In this document: positions 52,163-61,401 of the stretch, in pieces
Position numbering within the stretch: position 1 is the stretch's first letter
Layout: each line of letters starts with the position of its first letter
DNA from: Paucibacter sp. PLA-PC-4
Lineage (GTDB): Bacteria > Pseudomonadota > Gammaproteobacteria > Burkholderiales > Burkholderiaceae_C
Reading direction: 5' to 3'
Assembly: GCF_026241155.1 (NCBI RefSeq)
Contig: NZ_JAPFGP010000015.1
Location: forward strand, 1 to 64,000
DNA: 64,000 nucleotides
Translations under genes and position numbers: made by a program
Notes under the pieces: generated by a model
The model's input: only the letters and a program-made list of their open reading frames with translations
Told to the model about the DNA's origin: nothing
Database searches by the model: none

Positions 52163-53434
52163 TCAGGTCACGGCCTTCTTGGCCTGGTGCTCGGGCAGCG
52201 CCCATTCGCGCCGCGCCATCACGGTCTGCAGCGCGGCCACCGCATCCCAGACATCGGTGTGGCTGAGGTAGAGCGCCGCAAAGCCGAAGCGCAGGATGTC
52301 GGGGGCGCGGAAGTCGCCGATCACGCCGCGCGCGATCAGGGCCTGGACGATGGCGTAACCCTGCTCATGGGTCAGCGAGACCTGGCTGCCGCGCAGGGCC
52401 GGGTCGCGCGGCGTCGCCAGGCCGAAGCCCTGGCCGGCCAGCTGTTGGTCCACCAGCGCGATGAAGGTCTCGGTCAGCGACAGGCTCTTGGCGCGCAGCA
52501 ACTGCAGGTCCACGCCGTCGAAGGCCGTTAGCGCCGCCTCCAGCGCGATCAGGCCCAGCTGCGGCGCGGTGCCGACCAGCATGCGGTCCATGCCGGTGCC
52601 CGGTGCATAGGTCTGGCCGAAGGCAAAGGGATTGGCATGGCCATGCCAGCCGGTCAGCGGCTGTTGCACGTCGGCCTGGTGGCGCCGCGCGACGAACACA
52701 AACGCCGGAGCACCGGGGCCGCCGTTGAGGTATTTGTAGCCGCAGCCGACCGCGAAATCGGCCTCGCAGGCGTTCAGCTCGCAGGGCATTGCCCCGGCCG
52801 TATGGGCCAGATCCCAGACCACCAGCGCGCCGACCTCGTGAGCGCGCCGGGTGATGGCCGCCATGTCGTAGATCTGGCCGCTCTTGTAATTGACATGGGT
52901 CAGCGAAACGACGGCCACTTCCGGGCCGTGCTGGTCCAGCGCGGCCAGCACGGCATCGGCGTCAACGGCGCGGAACTCGGCCCCCATGAGCTCGGCCACG
53001 CCGCCGGCTACATAGGCATCGGTCGGGAAGTTGGCGTTCTCGCCGAGGATGACCTTGCGGCCGGGCCGCAGGCGCAGTGCCGCGACCAGCACCTTGAAGA
53101 GGTTGACCGAGGTCGAGTCGGCCATGATGACCTCGTCGGCCGCCGCGCCGATCAGCGCCGCCACCTGGCCGCCGACCCGCTGCGGCGCCGGATACCAGTG
53201 CGCATCGTTCCAGGATCGGATCAGGCCCACGGCCCATTCCTGCTCGATCGCGCGCTGCATGCGCGCCGGCACCGCGCGCGGCATCGCACCCAGCGAGTTG
53301 CCGTCCAGATAGATCACGCCCTCGGGCAGGGCAAAGCGCGCGCGGCAGGCGGCTAGCGGATCACGGGCGTCCAGGGCCTGGCAGTCTGCGCGGGTCAGCG
53401 CGCGGGTGGCAACAAAGGGCAGGGCAGAGTTCAT
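52163..53434 (-). CDS. kynU: Kynureninase
   Basis: 423 residues, fold-type I PLP enzyme. YLDGNSLGAMP near the start; GCGYKYLNGGPG contains the PLP lysine. Cleaves kynurenine to anthranilate and alanine. Divergent from an Lrp-type regulator. No kynA is present in the window. Confidence 0.94.
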   Translation of the reverse strand: MNSALPFVATRALTRADCQALDARDPLAACRARFALPEGVIYLDGNSLGAMPRAVPARMQRAIEQEWAVGLIRSWNDAHWYPAPQRVGGQVAALIGAAADEVIMADSTSVNLFKVLVAALRLRPGRKVILGENANFPTDAYVAGGVAELMGAEFRAVDADAVLAALDQHGPEVAVVSLTHVNYKSGQIYDMAAITRRAHEVGALVVWDLAHTAGAMPCELNACEADFAVGCGYKYLNGGPGAPAFVFVARRHQADVQQPLTGWHGHANPFAFGQTYAPGTGMDRMLVGTAPQLGLIALEAALTAFDGVDLQLLRAKSLSLTETFIALVDQQLAGQGFGLATPRDPALRGSQVSLTHEQGYAIVQALIARGVIGDFRAPDILRFGFAALYLSHTDVWDAVAALQTVMARREWALPEHQAKKAVT

Positions 53435-53467
53435 GTGAGCTGGAATGCTGTATTTGCATTCGTGTTT

Positions 53468-53477
53468 ATGTATACAA
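53468..53477. promoter_or_regulatory. ATGTATACAA operator-like site in the kynU promoter
   Basis: The site lies 34 bp upstream of kynU and shares ATGTATACA with the palindrome in the promoter of the FAH-family operon at 61338-61349. Confidence 0.4.
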
Positions 53478-53582
53478 CGAGGCCAGTCTATGCATTGCGT
53501 GTCTTGTTTATCACCCTGCTAACCCTACCCATGCTTGTTTGGGGCAAATTGATCCCGTAAGCTGGCTTAAGGAGATTTTTTT

Positions 53583-54053
53583 ATGCAAGTAGAGATCGAC
53601 GCGACCGACCGACTGTTGCTGCAAGCCCTGCAGGCCAATGCCCGGCTGACCACCTCGGAGCTGGCGCAGCAGACCCAGCTCTCGCAATCACCCTGCTGGC
53701 GCCGCATCAAGCGGCTCGAAGACGCCGGGCTGATCGCGGGCTATCACGCGCGCCTGGACCGGCGTGCGCTGGGATATGGGGTGATGGCTTTCGTGACTAT
53801 CAGCATTGAGGGCCAGGACGAGGGCCACTCGCTGGACTTCGAGCGCGCTGTGCGCGACATCCCCGAGGTCGTGATGTGCCACGGCGTCTCCGGCCCCGAG
53901 GACTTTGTGCTGGTGGTCGTGGCCCAGGACCTGGACGCCTACTCGGCGCTGATGCAGCACAAGCTGCGCCGGCTGCCGGGGGTCAAGATGGTCAGGACCA
54001 GTTTTTCGTTGCAAGAGGTCAAGGGGCTGGATGGTTTACCGATCCCTGCCTGA
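53583..54053 (+). CDS. Lrp/AsnC-family regulator, probably of kynurenine catabolism
   Basis: 156 residues. HTH TTSELAQQTQLSQSPCWRRI and an RAM ligand domain ending in VVAQDLDAYSALMQHKL. Divergent from kynU, as for KynR-type regulators that respond to kynurenine; assignment by context. Confidence 0.85.
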   Translation: MQVEIDATDRLLLQALQANARLTTSELAQQTQLSQSPCWRRIKRLEDAGLIAGYHARLDRRALGYGVMAFVTISIEGQDEGHSLDFERAVRDIPEVVMCHGVSGPEDFVLVVVAQDLDAYSALMQHKLRRLPGVKMVRTSFSLQEVKGLDGLPIPA

Positions 54054-54336
54054 AGGGGCGGGGCCGTGAGCAGCTGGTGAGAGGCTCCGCGCCTGCCCGG
54101 GACTGAGCCCGGCCTGCTGCGTCCTCTATTGCCTCGCTGGGCCACTCACTCGCCACGCTCGGCAACAGGCGCTGGAGTTCTCCTTCAGCGCAACGTCCGA
54201 TATCAGATCAGGTTGGCTCGGGCTTTGCGAAGCGAAGTAGAGGAGTGTCCTGGGCAGAGTAGGGCTGGCACAGTCCTGAGCACATGAGCGGAGTAAAGCC
54301 GGCATTCGGCCTGATCATGCGGCGACGCCAAGTACT
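54054..54336. other. Intergenic stretch without a recognisable gene
   Basis: Follows the Lrp gene stop and faces the 3' end of the RutE-like gene. Nothing supportable is seen beyond possible transcript ends. Confidence 0.5.
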
Positions 54337-54924
54337 TCACAGCACCTGACAAGCCTCGTCGAAGCTCAACCTCGGATGCCTCGCAAACAAGCCCGCCGGA
54401 TCTCCATAGCCCAGGCAGCAGATGAAATTCACCACCACCTCGTCGCCGAAGAACTCGCGGTTGACGCTGGCCGCATCGAAGCCCGACATGGGGCCGCAGT
54501 CCAGCCCCAGCGAGCGCGCCGCCAGCATCAGGTAGGCACCCTGCAGGCTGCTGTTGCGAAAGGCGGTGGCCTCGGCCAGCGCAGGGTTGGCCGCGAATGG
54601 TGCGGCGGCGCCCGGGTTGTGCGCAAACAGCTGGGGCAGCCGCTCGTGAAAGCGCTTGTCGTAGCCAATCAGCACGCTTACCGGCGCCGCCTGGACCTTG
54701 GCCTGGTTGCCGGGCGCCATCAGCGGTACCAGCCTGGACCTGGCCGTCTCGCTATGTACGAAGACCAGGCGGGCCGGCGAGCCGTTAGAGCTGGTGGGCC
54801 CGAGCTTCATCAGCTCGTAGAGCTCGTACAGCTGGGCCGTGCTGACCGGCTTGTCGAGCCAGGCGTTGTGGCTGCGCGCGCTGCGAAACAGCAGGTCCAG
54901 TGCGGCGTCATCGAGGCGGGGCAT
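54337..54924 (-). CDS. Malonic semialdehyde reductase / nitroreductase (RutE-like)
   Basis: 195 residues, FMN nitroreductase fold: LFRSARSHNAWLDKPV, KLGPTSSNGSPARLVFV, and the end HPRLSFDE typical of RutE. Reduces a reactive semialdehyde or imine. Last gene of an operon with RidA- and DapA-like genes; its start shares a base with the RidA stop. Confidence 0.88.
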   Translation of the reverse strand: MPRLDDAALDLLFRSARSHNAWLDKPVSTAQLYELYELMKLGPTSSNGSPARLVFVHSETARSRLVPLMAPGNQAKVQAAPVSVLIGYDKRFHERLPQLFAHNPGAAAPFAANPALAEATAFRNSSLQGAYLMLAARSLGLDCGPMSGFDAASVNREFFGDEVVVNFICCLGYGDPAGLFARHPRLSFDEACQVL

Positions 54925-55301
54925 CAGCAGTCCTCCAGCAAACAGGCGGTGGCGGTGATTTCAACACGCATGTCCGGGTGTGGCAGCTGGTGCACCGCCA
55001 CCGTGGTGCGTGCCGGGCCGCTGAGGTCGGGGAAGAACTCGGCGTAGGCGGCGTTGTAGGCGGCGAAGTCGGCCATGTCGACCAGATAGCAGCTCAGGCT
55101 GACGCAGTCAGAGAGCTCGGCGCCCTCGGTCGCCAGTGCCGCGCGGATCTTCTCGATGACCAGCCGAGTCTGGCGGGCCGCATCGCCGGGCACCGTGCCG
55201 TCGGCCTGGCGTGCGCTCATGCCCGAGACGAAGAGCCAGGGGCCGCGCCGCCGCAGCGCCGGATAGTTGCCCAGCGGCGCAATGTTGGTGCCGGCCGTCA
55301 C
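54924..55301 (-). CDS. RidA/RutC-family protein (enamine or imine deaminase)
   Basis: 125 residues from a GTG that overlaps the DapA-like stop (GTGA). PLGNYPALRRRGPWLFVSGM and LEDC end fit the RidA fold. Some RidA relatives are 2-aminomuconate deaminases, which would suit this catabolic cluster (inference). Confidence 0.85.
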   Translation of the reverse strand: MTAGTNIAPLGNYPALRRRGPWLFVSGMSARQADGTVPGDAARQTRLVIEKIRAALATEGAELSDCVSLSCYLVDMADFAAYNAAYAEFFPDLSGPARTTVAVHQLPHPDMRVEITATACLLEDC

Positions 55302-56203
55302 AGCTTGAAGCCGGCCTCGGCCAACTCGGCATGCAGGGCCTGCGCGGCCTCGGGCGCGAGGCCCACCAGCGGGGCACGCAAACGGCGCCAGCCCGGGTCG
55401 CCCAGGCCCTCGGCCAGCACCTCCTTCAGCGCGGCAATCATCGGCCGGGCCTGGGCGATCCGGCGCACCGTGTCGACTCGGGCCTGCAAGACCTGACCCT
55501 CCGGGTGGTCCCACTGCTCGACCAGCCGGCTGATCGCGCCGGGGTTGATATTGACCGTGGCGGAGATGCAGCCACGCGCGCCCAGCGGCCGGGTGCGGGA
55601 GATGAAGCTCTCCGAGGCCGGGAAGATCGCCAGCTCGGGGAAACGCTCCAGCATTGCCCGCAGATTGTCCCAATCACCCGAGCTGTCCTTGATGCCGACG
55701 ACGATGCCGGGAAAGTCGCGCAGCAGGCGCTCGATCACGTCATGGCTGATCGGCACGCCCGACAGCGCGGGGATGTGATACAGGTACAGGCGCAGTCGCG
55801 GATCGGCGATGCGCGTGATCACCTCGGCGTAGAAGGCATACAGGCCCTCGTCGCTGATGCCTTTGTAGAAGAAGGGCGGCAGCATCAGCACGCCAGCGCA
55901 GCCGCGCTGCACCGCGTGGCGCGACAGCTGGGCGGCTTCGGGGGCGGAGCATGCGCCGGTGCCCGGCAGCATGCGCTGCGGCGGCAGGCCGGCATCAATC
56001 AGCGCGTCCAGCAGGGCCATGCGTTCGAGGGCACTCATCGAGTTGGCCTCGCTATTGGTGCCAAAGGGCGCCAGCCCCGCGCCTTGCTCAAGCAGCCAGC
56101 GGCAATGGGTGATGAAGCGCTCCACATCGGGCCGGCCATCGGATAGGAAAGGGGTGACGACGGGCGCGAACGCGCCGGTCAGGACATCGTTGACCATGGG
56201 CAA
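55298..56203 (-). CDS. DapA-family aldolase/synthase
   Basis: 301 residues, class I aldolase barrel: GTNSEANSMS (GTTGE-like), YHIPALSGV with the catalytic Tyr, and IVVGIKDSSGD with the Schiff-base Lys. The Y/K pair is intact. Not lysine biosynthesis here; more likely an aldolase or hydratase in aromatic degradation. Confidence 0.88.
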   Translation of the reverse strand: MPMVNDVLTGAFAPVVTPFLSDGRPDVERFITHCRWLLEQGAGLAPFGTNSEANSMSALERMALLDALIDAGLPPQRMLPGTGACSAPEAAQLSRHAVQRGCAGVLMLPPFFYKGISDEGLYAFYAEVITRIADPRLRLYLYHIPALSGVPISHDVIERLLRDFPGIVVGIKDSSGDWDNLRAMLERFPELAIFPASESFISRTRPLGARGCISATVNINPGAISRLVEQWDHPEGQVLQARVDTVRRIAQARPMIAALKEVLAEGLGDPGWRRLRAPLVGLAPEAAQALHAELAEAGFKL

Positions 56204-56242
56204 AACTCCAGCAGGAAGAACAGAAGAGTGGGCGGGCGCCGG

Positions 56243-57151
56243 CTAGGGGCTCAGGCCGCGCGCAAAGCTCAGCAGGCGCTGGCCGAAGCTGTCGTCGCCA
56301 ATGCCGCTGTCGAGATGGGCGACGATGGACGTGTGGTTGTGCTCAGGCGCCCAGACCAGCTGTGGGCTGCGGCCCTGTGCGAGGCCTACGCGGTGGGCGA
56401 ACTCCATCGCATAGACATCGAGCCAGGGGTTTTCGTACTGGGCCACTGCCAGCAGCAGCGGTACCCGCACATGCGCGGCATGGCTGACTGGCGAGTCGGA
56501 CTCGTAACGGTGCTCGTGATCGCCGAAATAGGCGCGCACGCCGGCCGCGTTCGGGTTGTCGGCGCGCTGATCGGCGCGCAGCCGTGCGCTGATCAGCACC
56601 GCGCCAGCGATATGCGTCATCAGGGGGCCGGCCAGCGCTTGCAGGCGCGGGTCACTGAGCAGACTGGCCACATGGGCGCCGCCGGCCGAATGGCCCACCA
56701 GCAGCATGCGCCGCGCATCGCCGCCAAAGCCAGCCGCGTTGGCGCGCAGCCAGTCCAGCGCCATGGCCAGGTCTTGTGCGCCTGCCGGGAACGGCGCCTC
56801 GGGCGCCAGCCGGTATTCGACATTGACGCCGACAAAGCCGTGGCGCGCGAAGAAGCGCGCAACGTTGCCATAGACTTGGTCATTGCTGTCCTTTTGCCCG
56901 CGCAGGAATGCGCCGCCGTGGACGAAGACCATCAGGGGCAGGCGCGCGCCGGTGCGCCGGGCCTCGCCGCCCTGATAGATGTCCAGGCACTGGCGCGCGT
57001 GCGCGCCGTAGGCGACGTCGCGCGTGACTTCCAGCCCCTGCAGCGGGTTCGCGGCCAGCAGCGGTGTGTAGGCCTCGATGACCTGGGCGCGGTGCTTGTT
57101 GATGTCCTCGGCCCAGCGCGGGCCGATCTCGCGCAGCAAATGCTCCACCAT
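56243..57151 (-). CDS. HSL-type alpha/beta hydrolase (kynurenine formamidase-like)
   Basis: 302 residues. Oxyanion HGGAFLRGQ and nucleophile GHSAGG; a His near the end (PEHNHTSIV). Overall layout resembles esterases including bacterial arylformamidase-type proteins. Next to the ABC transporter genes. Confidence 0.85.
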   Translation of the reverse strand: MVEHLLREIGPRWAEDINKHRAQVIEAYTPLLAANPLQGLEVTRDVAYGAHARQCLDIYQGGEARRTGARLPLMVFVHGGAFLRGQKDSNDQVYGNVARFFARHGFVGVNVEYRLAPEAPFPAGAQDLAMALDWLRANAAGFGGDARRMLLVGHSAGGAHVASLLSDPRLQALAGPLMTHIAGAVLISARLRADQRADNPNAAGVRAYFGDHEHRYESDSPVSHAAHVRVPLLLAVAQYENPWLDVYAMEFAHRVGLAQGRSPQLVWAPEHNHTSIVAHLDSGIGDDSFGQRLLSFARGLSP

Positions 57152-57152
57152 T

Positions 57153-57950
57153 TCAATAGACGCCCATCAGCTGCGACAGCTCGGCCATGTACTCGGCATA
57201 GCGCGGGTGCTGCTTGATCGTCTCCGGCCGGCGCGGGCGCGGCAGGTCGATCGTGACCTCGCGCACCACCTTGCCGGGTCGGCCCGACATCACCAGCACC
57301 CTGTCCGACAGGAACACCGCCTCGGAAATGCTGTGCGTCACCAGCAGCACGGTCTGGCGCTGCTCCTGCCAGATGCGCAGCAGCTCGACGTTGAGCTTGT
57401 CGCGGGTCAGCGCATCGAGCGCACCGAAGGGCTCGTCCATCAGAAGGATCTGCGGATCCAACGCGAGGATCTGGCCGATGGCGGCGCGCTGGCGCATGCC
57501 GCCGCTGAGCTGGTGCGGGTGGTTGTTCTCGAAGCCCTTGAGCCCCAGCATCGCGATCAGCGCGGCGATCTTGGGCGCGGCCTGGGCCGCGGGGATCTTG
57601 CGCAGTTTGGCACCCAGTGCGATGTTCTGGCCCACGGTCAGCCAGGGCAGCATATTGCTGCTCTGGAACACCACGCCGATCTCGGGGCTGGGCCCATTGA
57701 CGGGCCGCTGGTTTACCAGCACCTCGCCGCCCTCGTAAGGCGTCAGCCCGGCGACGATGCGCAGCAGTGTGCTTTTGCCGCAGCCGCTGGGGCCGAGTAT
57801 CGAGACGAACTCATGGGGCCGGATCTCCAGATCCACCGCCTCCAGCGCCTTGACCTCGTGCTTGCCGGCGAAGGTCTTCAGCACCGCGCGTGCGCTGATC
57901 GCCGGCAGGCTTGCTGCGGCCACCGGCTTGGGAAGGACTTGATGCAACAT
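57153..57950 (-). CDS. ABC transporter ATP-binding protein (SsuB/TauB type)
   Basis: 265 residues with Walker A GPSGCGKST, signature LSGGMRQRA and Walker B ILLMDEPFGALD. Powers the importer whose permease and binding protein are encoded at 57962-58717 and 59333-60334. Confidence 0.93.
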   Translation of the reverse strand: MLHQVLPKPVAAASLPAISARAVLKTFAGKHEVKALEAVDLEIRPHEFVSILGPSGCGKSTLLRIVAGLTPYEGGEVLVNQRPVNGPSPEIGVVFQSSNMLPWLTVGQNIALGAKLRKIPAAQAAPKIAALIAMLGLKGFENNHPHQLSGGMRQRAAIGQILALDPQILLMDEPFGALDALTRDKLNVELLRIWQEQRQTVLLVTHSISEAVFLSDRVLVMSGRPGKVVREVTIDLPRPRRPETIKQHPRYAEYMAELSQLMGVY

Positions 57951-57961
57951 CAGGACTCACC

Positions 57962-58717
57962 TTAGAAAGAGATGCCACGCCACCAGACGGCTTTGGCCAG
58001 GCGCTCGACCGCCGCATACAGCAGCACGGCCAGCGCGGTGATGGTCAGGATGGCGGCAAACATCAGGTCGGTCTGCGCATTCGCGGTGGCCATGGTCATC
58101 AGATGTCCCAGCCCCTCCTCGGCGCCGATGAACTCGCCAACGATGGCGCCGATCACGGCCAGCGGCATCGCGATCTTGATGCCGTCGACAAAGGCCGGCA
58201 GCGCCGCCGGCACCTGCAACCGCCAGAAGGTGTCCACGCGCGAGGCACCCAATGCACGGAAATGCTCGTCAAGATTGATGGCCACGTTTTGCATGCCGCC
58301 CAAGGTCGCGATCACGATGGGGAAGAAGGCGAATAAGAAGGTGGCCGCCACCTTGGAGCCGAAGCCATAGCCGAACCAGACGATCATCAGCGGCGCCAGC
58401 GCGATCTTGGGCATGCTTTGCAGCGCCGTGATCAGGGGATAGAGGGTGCGGCGCGCAAAGCCGCTCAGATGGATCAGCACCCCCAGCAGCACGCCGCCCA
58501 GCACTGCGGCCGCAAAGCCCACCAGCACCTCCAGCAGGGTCACCCAGGTGTTCTCCAGCAAGGCGCCGCGGGCGTTCCAGCCGGCCAGCAACACATCGGA
58601 CAGCGGCGGTAGCAGGTAGCGGCGTATGCCCAGCCAGCCGACGCCGAACTCCCACAACAGGGCCAGCAGGCCCCAGAACGTCAGGGTCTCCAGCCAACGC
58701 TTGAGCATCGGGTTCAT
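57962..58717 (-). CDS. ABC transporter permease (SsuC/TauC type)
   Basis: 251 residues, six predicted spans; EAA loop region RALGASRVDTFWRLQVPAALP. The ATG overlaps the VOC gene stop (ATGA), setting the start. Confidence 0.93.
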   Translation of the reverse strand: MNPMLKRWLETLTFWGLLALLWEFGVGWLGIRRYLLPPLSDVLLAGWNARGALLENTWVTLLEVLVGFAAAVLGGVLLGVLIHLSGFARRTLYPLITALQSMPKIALAPLMIVWFGYGFGSKVAATFLFAFFPIVIATLGGMQNVAINLDEHFRALGASRVDTFWRLQVPAALPAFVDGIKIAMPLAVIGAIVGEFIGAEEGLGHLMTMATANAQTDLMFAAILTITALAVLLYAAVERLAKAVWWRGISF

Positions 58718-59301
58718 CAAGCCTGACCTCCGCCATCGGTCTTGTCGGTTTTCGCGCCACCCTGCTTGGCTACGACCACGGCGGCCGGCGGCGGCACGAC
58801 AAAGCGCTCGAAACGGAACTGATCGAACGATTCGATGTTGCGCTCCCAGACCCTTGCCTCGTAGGGCCGGTCGACACTGATCTGTGTCATCTCGCAATAG
58901 AGCTCGACGTTGTTGCCGTCCGGATCCTTGAAGACCAGGAACAGGTTCTCGCCGGGCCCGTGCTTGCCGATGCCACGCACGATCTCGACGCCATGGGCCT
59001 GCAGCACGCCGACGGCCCGCTCCATCTCGGCCATATCGTCGACCAGGTAGGAGAAGTGCTCGACCCCGGGGCGGTCGTAGCGCGGCAGATCGTTGAGCGC
59101 GGGCGAATCCTTCGGGATCTGCGACAGCGCCAGATCATGGTGGTCGCTGCTGGCGCGCAGAAAAACCATCTGGTCGCTGATCCAGTCCGATACGGTCAGC
59201 CCCATCACCTCGGTGTAGAAGCGCACCGAGGCGTGGATGTCGCGCACCATCAGCACGATATGGCCCAGGCGACGTGGTCTTAGGCTTGCTCTTGTCTCCA
59301 T
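58717..59301 (-). CDS. VOC-family extradiol dioxygenase-like protein
   Basis: 194 residues. Paired beta-alpha-beta modules: RRLGHIVLMVRDIHAS, VEHFSYLVDD and DPDGNNVELYCE provide His/His/Glu metal ligands. Likely ring cleavage or isomerisation in the same pathway. Lies between ABC binding-protein and permease genes. Confidence 0.85.
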   Translation of the reverse strand: METRASLRPRRLGHIVLMVRDIHASVRFYTEVMGLTVSDWISDQMVFLRASSDHHDLALSQIPKDSPALNDLPRYDRPGVEHFSYLVDDMAEMERAVGVLQAHGVEIVRGIGKHGPGENLFLVFKDPDGNNVELYCEMTQISVDRPYEARVWERNIESFDQFRFERFVVPPPAAVVVAKQGGAKTDKTDGGGQA

Positions 59302-59332
59302 GCTTGTCTGCTCCTGCTTAGGTCTGCGCGCT

Positions 59333-60334
59333 TCAGTCGCCGATGACGAAGCGGTTGGTGTAGATCTCGGCGCCGCGCACGGCGGCCGTCACATTGAAGG
59401 CCCTCTTCGCGAACTCCACCGTGCCATGCATGCGGTCGGCGCGGATATAGCCAGGCTTCTTGTTGTCGGCCGCGGGGTCGCTGATGATGGCCGTGGTTTC
59501 CTTGATCTGCTGCAGCAGGATTTCGCGGTTAAGCAGCTTGTTGCCGGCGACGATCAGGTCAGCCGCCTCCTCGGGGTTCTTGCGCATCAGCTCGTAGCCG
59601 CGGTAGGTGGCCTTGACGAAGCGCCGGACCAAGTCGGGGTTGCTCTCGATCAGCTTCTCGCTGGTGACGAGGCCGTTGCCGTAGATGTTCAGATTGAAGT
59701 CGCGGTAGGGCAGGGCGCCGAGCTTCTTGCCCTCGCGCGCCACCAGCGATTCCAGCAGCGGCTTGTTCGCGCCCTCCCAGCACTCGGCAAGGTCGATCTT
59801 GCCCTGCAGGAAGGAGGGGTTGATCACGGTGGGGTCCAGGCGCAGCAGCTTCAGATGGTCGGCCGGCAGCCCGTTGGCAGCCAGCCAGGCCGGCACGATG
59901 TTCTGTAGCGGCGAGGCCGCACCGCCGCCCAGGCTCAGGCCCTTCAGATCTGCCATGTTGCGCAAGGGCTTGCGCTTGCCATCTTGCAAATAGCACAGCG
60001 CGGCCGGCCACACCGTGTTGATCGCGCCCACCATCACCGTCTTGCCGCCGTTGGCGCGGTTCAGCATCACGCTGATCGGGTCGCCGTAGCCGAATTCGAA
60101 CAGGCCCTGGTCGATCTCGTTGACGGTGCGCTGGCCGCCGTAGCCGCGCTGGGTCTGCACCTCGATGCCGGCCTCGGCGTAGTAGCCCTTGGCCGCGGCC
60201 ACCAGCACGCCGCCGGTGCTACCCTGAGGCAGCCAGGCGAGGTTGAACTTGACCTTGTCTTGCGCAAGCGCGCTGCCTGCGCTGCAGGCTAGCGCGAGGG
60301 CGATGCCGCGCAGGACGGTGATGGAAGAGGGCAT
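59333..60334 (-). CDS. ABC transporter substrate-binding protein (NMT1/SsuA-like)
   Basis: 333 residues. Signal peptide (IALALACSAGSALAQ), then VKFNLAWLPQGSTGGVLVAA and GYYAEAGIEV, as in the THI5/SsuA group that binds pyrimidine or sulfonate-like ligands. Feeds the importer described above. Confidence 0.92.
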   Translation of the reverse strand: MPSSITVLRGIALALACSAGSALAQDKVKFNLAWLPQGSTGGVLVAAAKGYYAEAGIEVQTQRGYGGQRTVNEIDQGLFEFGYGDPISVMLNRANGGKTVMVGAINTVWPAALCYLQDGKRKPLRNMADLKGLSLGGGAASPLQNIVPAWLAANGLPADHLKLLRLDPTVINPSFLQGKIDLAECWEGANKPLLESLVAREGKKLGALPYRDFNLNIYGNGLVTSEKLIESNPDLVRRFVKATYRGYELMRKNPEEAADLIVAGNKLLNREILLQQIKETTAIISDPAADNKKPGYIRADRMHGTVEFAKRAFNVTAAVRGAEIYTNRFVIGD

Positions 60335-60366
60335 GGGGCTTCCTTGGCTGGGTTGGGGTGGGAGGT

Positions 60367-61293
60367 TCAGAGCGTGGCCGCGACGACGCGGTTGCGCAGC
60401 GTGCCGATCTGCTCGATGCTGGCCGTCATTACATCGCCTGGCTGCAGAAACCTGCCCTGGCCCATACCGACGCCGGTGGGCGTGCCGGTGGCGATCAGGT
60501 CGCCGGGGCGCAGCGTCAGCATCGACGACAGATAGGCGATCTGCTCGGCGATATTGAAGATCATGCCCTCGGCAGTGTCGTTCTGCATCAACTCGTCGTT
60601 GACCACCAGCCGCATGCGCAGCTTCTGCGGCTCGGCGATGCATTGTGCCGGCACCACCCAAGGCCCCATCGGGCCGAAGGTGTCGAAGCTCTTGCCGCGG
60701 AACCAGTCGTGTGTGAAGGGATAGTCGCTGCGGCGGTTCAGGTCGCGCGCGCTGATATCGTTGAAAACGGTGTAGCCAGCGATTACCTCATGGGCCTGCT
60801 CGACCGAGACGTGGCGGCAGCTGCGGCCGATGATCACGCCCAGCTCCACCTCCCAGTCCAGCTTGTGCGTCGCGGCCGGCTTGACCACATCCTCCTCGGT
60901 GGCAATCACGCTGCTCTCGGCCTTCATGAAGCAGTAGGGCGCGCTCTCGCTGCGCGCGATCAGCTTGGTGCCCATCTCGGCCGCATGCTCGTAGTAGTTG
61001 GACGCGGCGCCGAAGATGCGGCCCGGCTGGTAGGGCACCAGCAGCTTGTAGCTGCCGGGGGTCAGTGGTCGGGCGCGTCCGGCGGCGCGCTCGGCACGCA
61101 GGCGCTGCGCCAGCGCATCGACTGCGGCGCGCTGCTGCTCCCACTGCGTGATCACATGCTGGCTGCCCAGCAGCAGCGGGTTGGCCTCGGCGCCCAATGC
61201 GGCGGCGTCGTAGAGCTGCTCGTCCAGCACCAGCGCCGCGCGCGGGCCGGCGCCCTGCTCGTAGTTGGCGATGGCATACCAGTTGTTGTGCAT
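60367..61293 (-). CDS. Fumarylacetoacetate hydrolase-family enzyme
   Basis: 308 residues. C-terminal FAH domain: DWEVELGVIIGRSC with acidic metal ligands, YTVFNDISARDLNRR, and GDLIATGTPTGVG. Members hydrolyse fumarylpyruvate or decarboxylate 2-oxo dicarboxylic ring-cleavage products. Its promoter has a palindromic operator. Confidence 0.9.
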   Translation of the reverse strand: MHNNWYAIANYEQGAGPRAALVLDEQLYDAAALGAEANPLLLGSQHVITQWEQQRAAVDALAQRLRAERAAGRARPLTPGSYKLLVPYQPGRIFGAASNYYEHAAEMGTKLIARSESAPYCFMKAESSVIATEEDVVKPAATHKLDWEVELGVIIGRSCRHVSVEQAHEVIAGYTVFNDISARDLNRRSDYPFTHDWFRGKSFDTFGPMGPWVVPAQCIAEPQKLRMRLVVNDELMQNDTAEGMIFNIAEQIAYLSSMLTLRPGDLIATGTPTGVGMGQGRFLQPGDVMTASIEQIGTLRNRVVAATL

Positions 61294-61324
61294 CGGTGGT
61301 GGTCCTCGGTTTGTTGTTATGAAT

Positions 61325-61353
61325 ACAATATCATCCACATGTATACATGACAA
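61325..61353 (-). promoter_or_regulatory. Sigma-70 promoter with a palindromic operator in the spacer
   Basis: On the minus strand TTGTCA (61353-61348) and TATTGT (61330-61325) are 17 bp apart. The spacer overlaps the perfect palindrome CATGTATACATG at 61338-61349. This is a GntR-like repression layout for the operon running from the FAH gene leftwards. Confidence 0.7.
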
Positions 61354-61401
61354 GCAATTCAAGCGACGACTCCGGGAAGTCACCTACACGAAAGCGATGC
61401 G

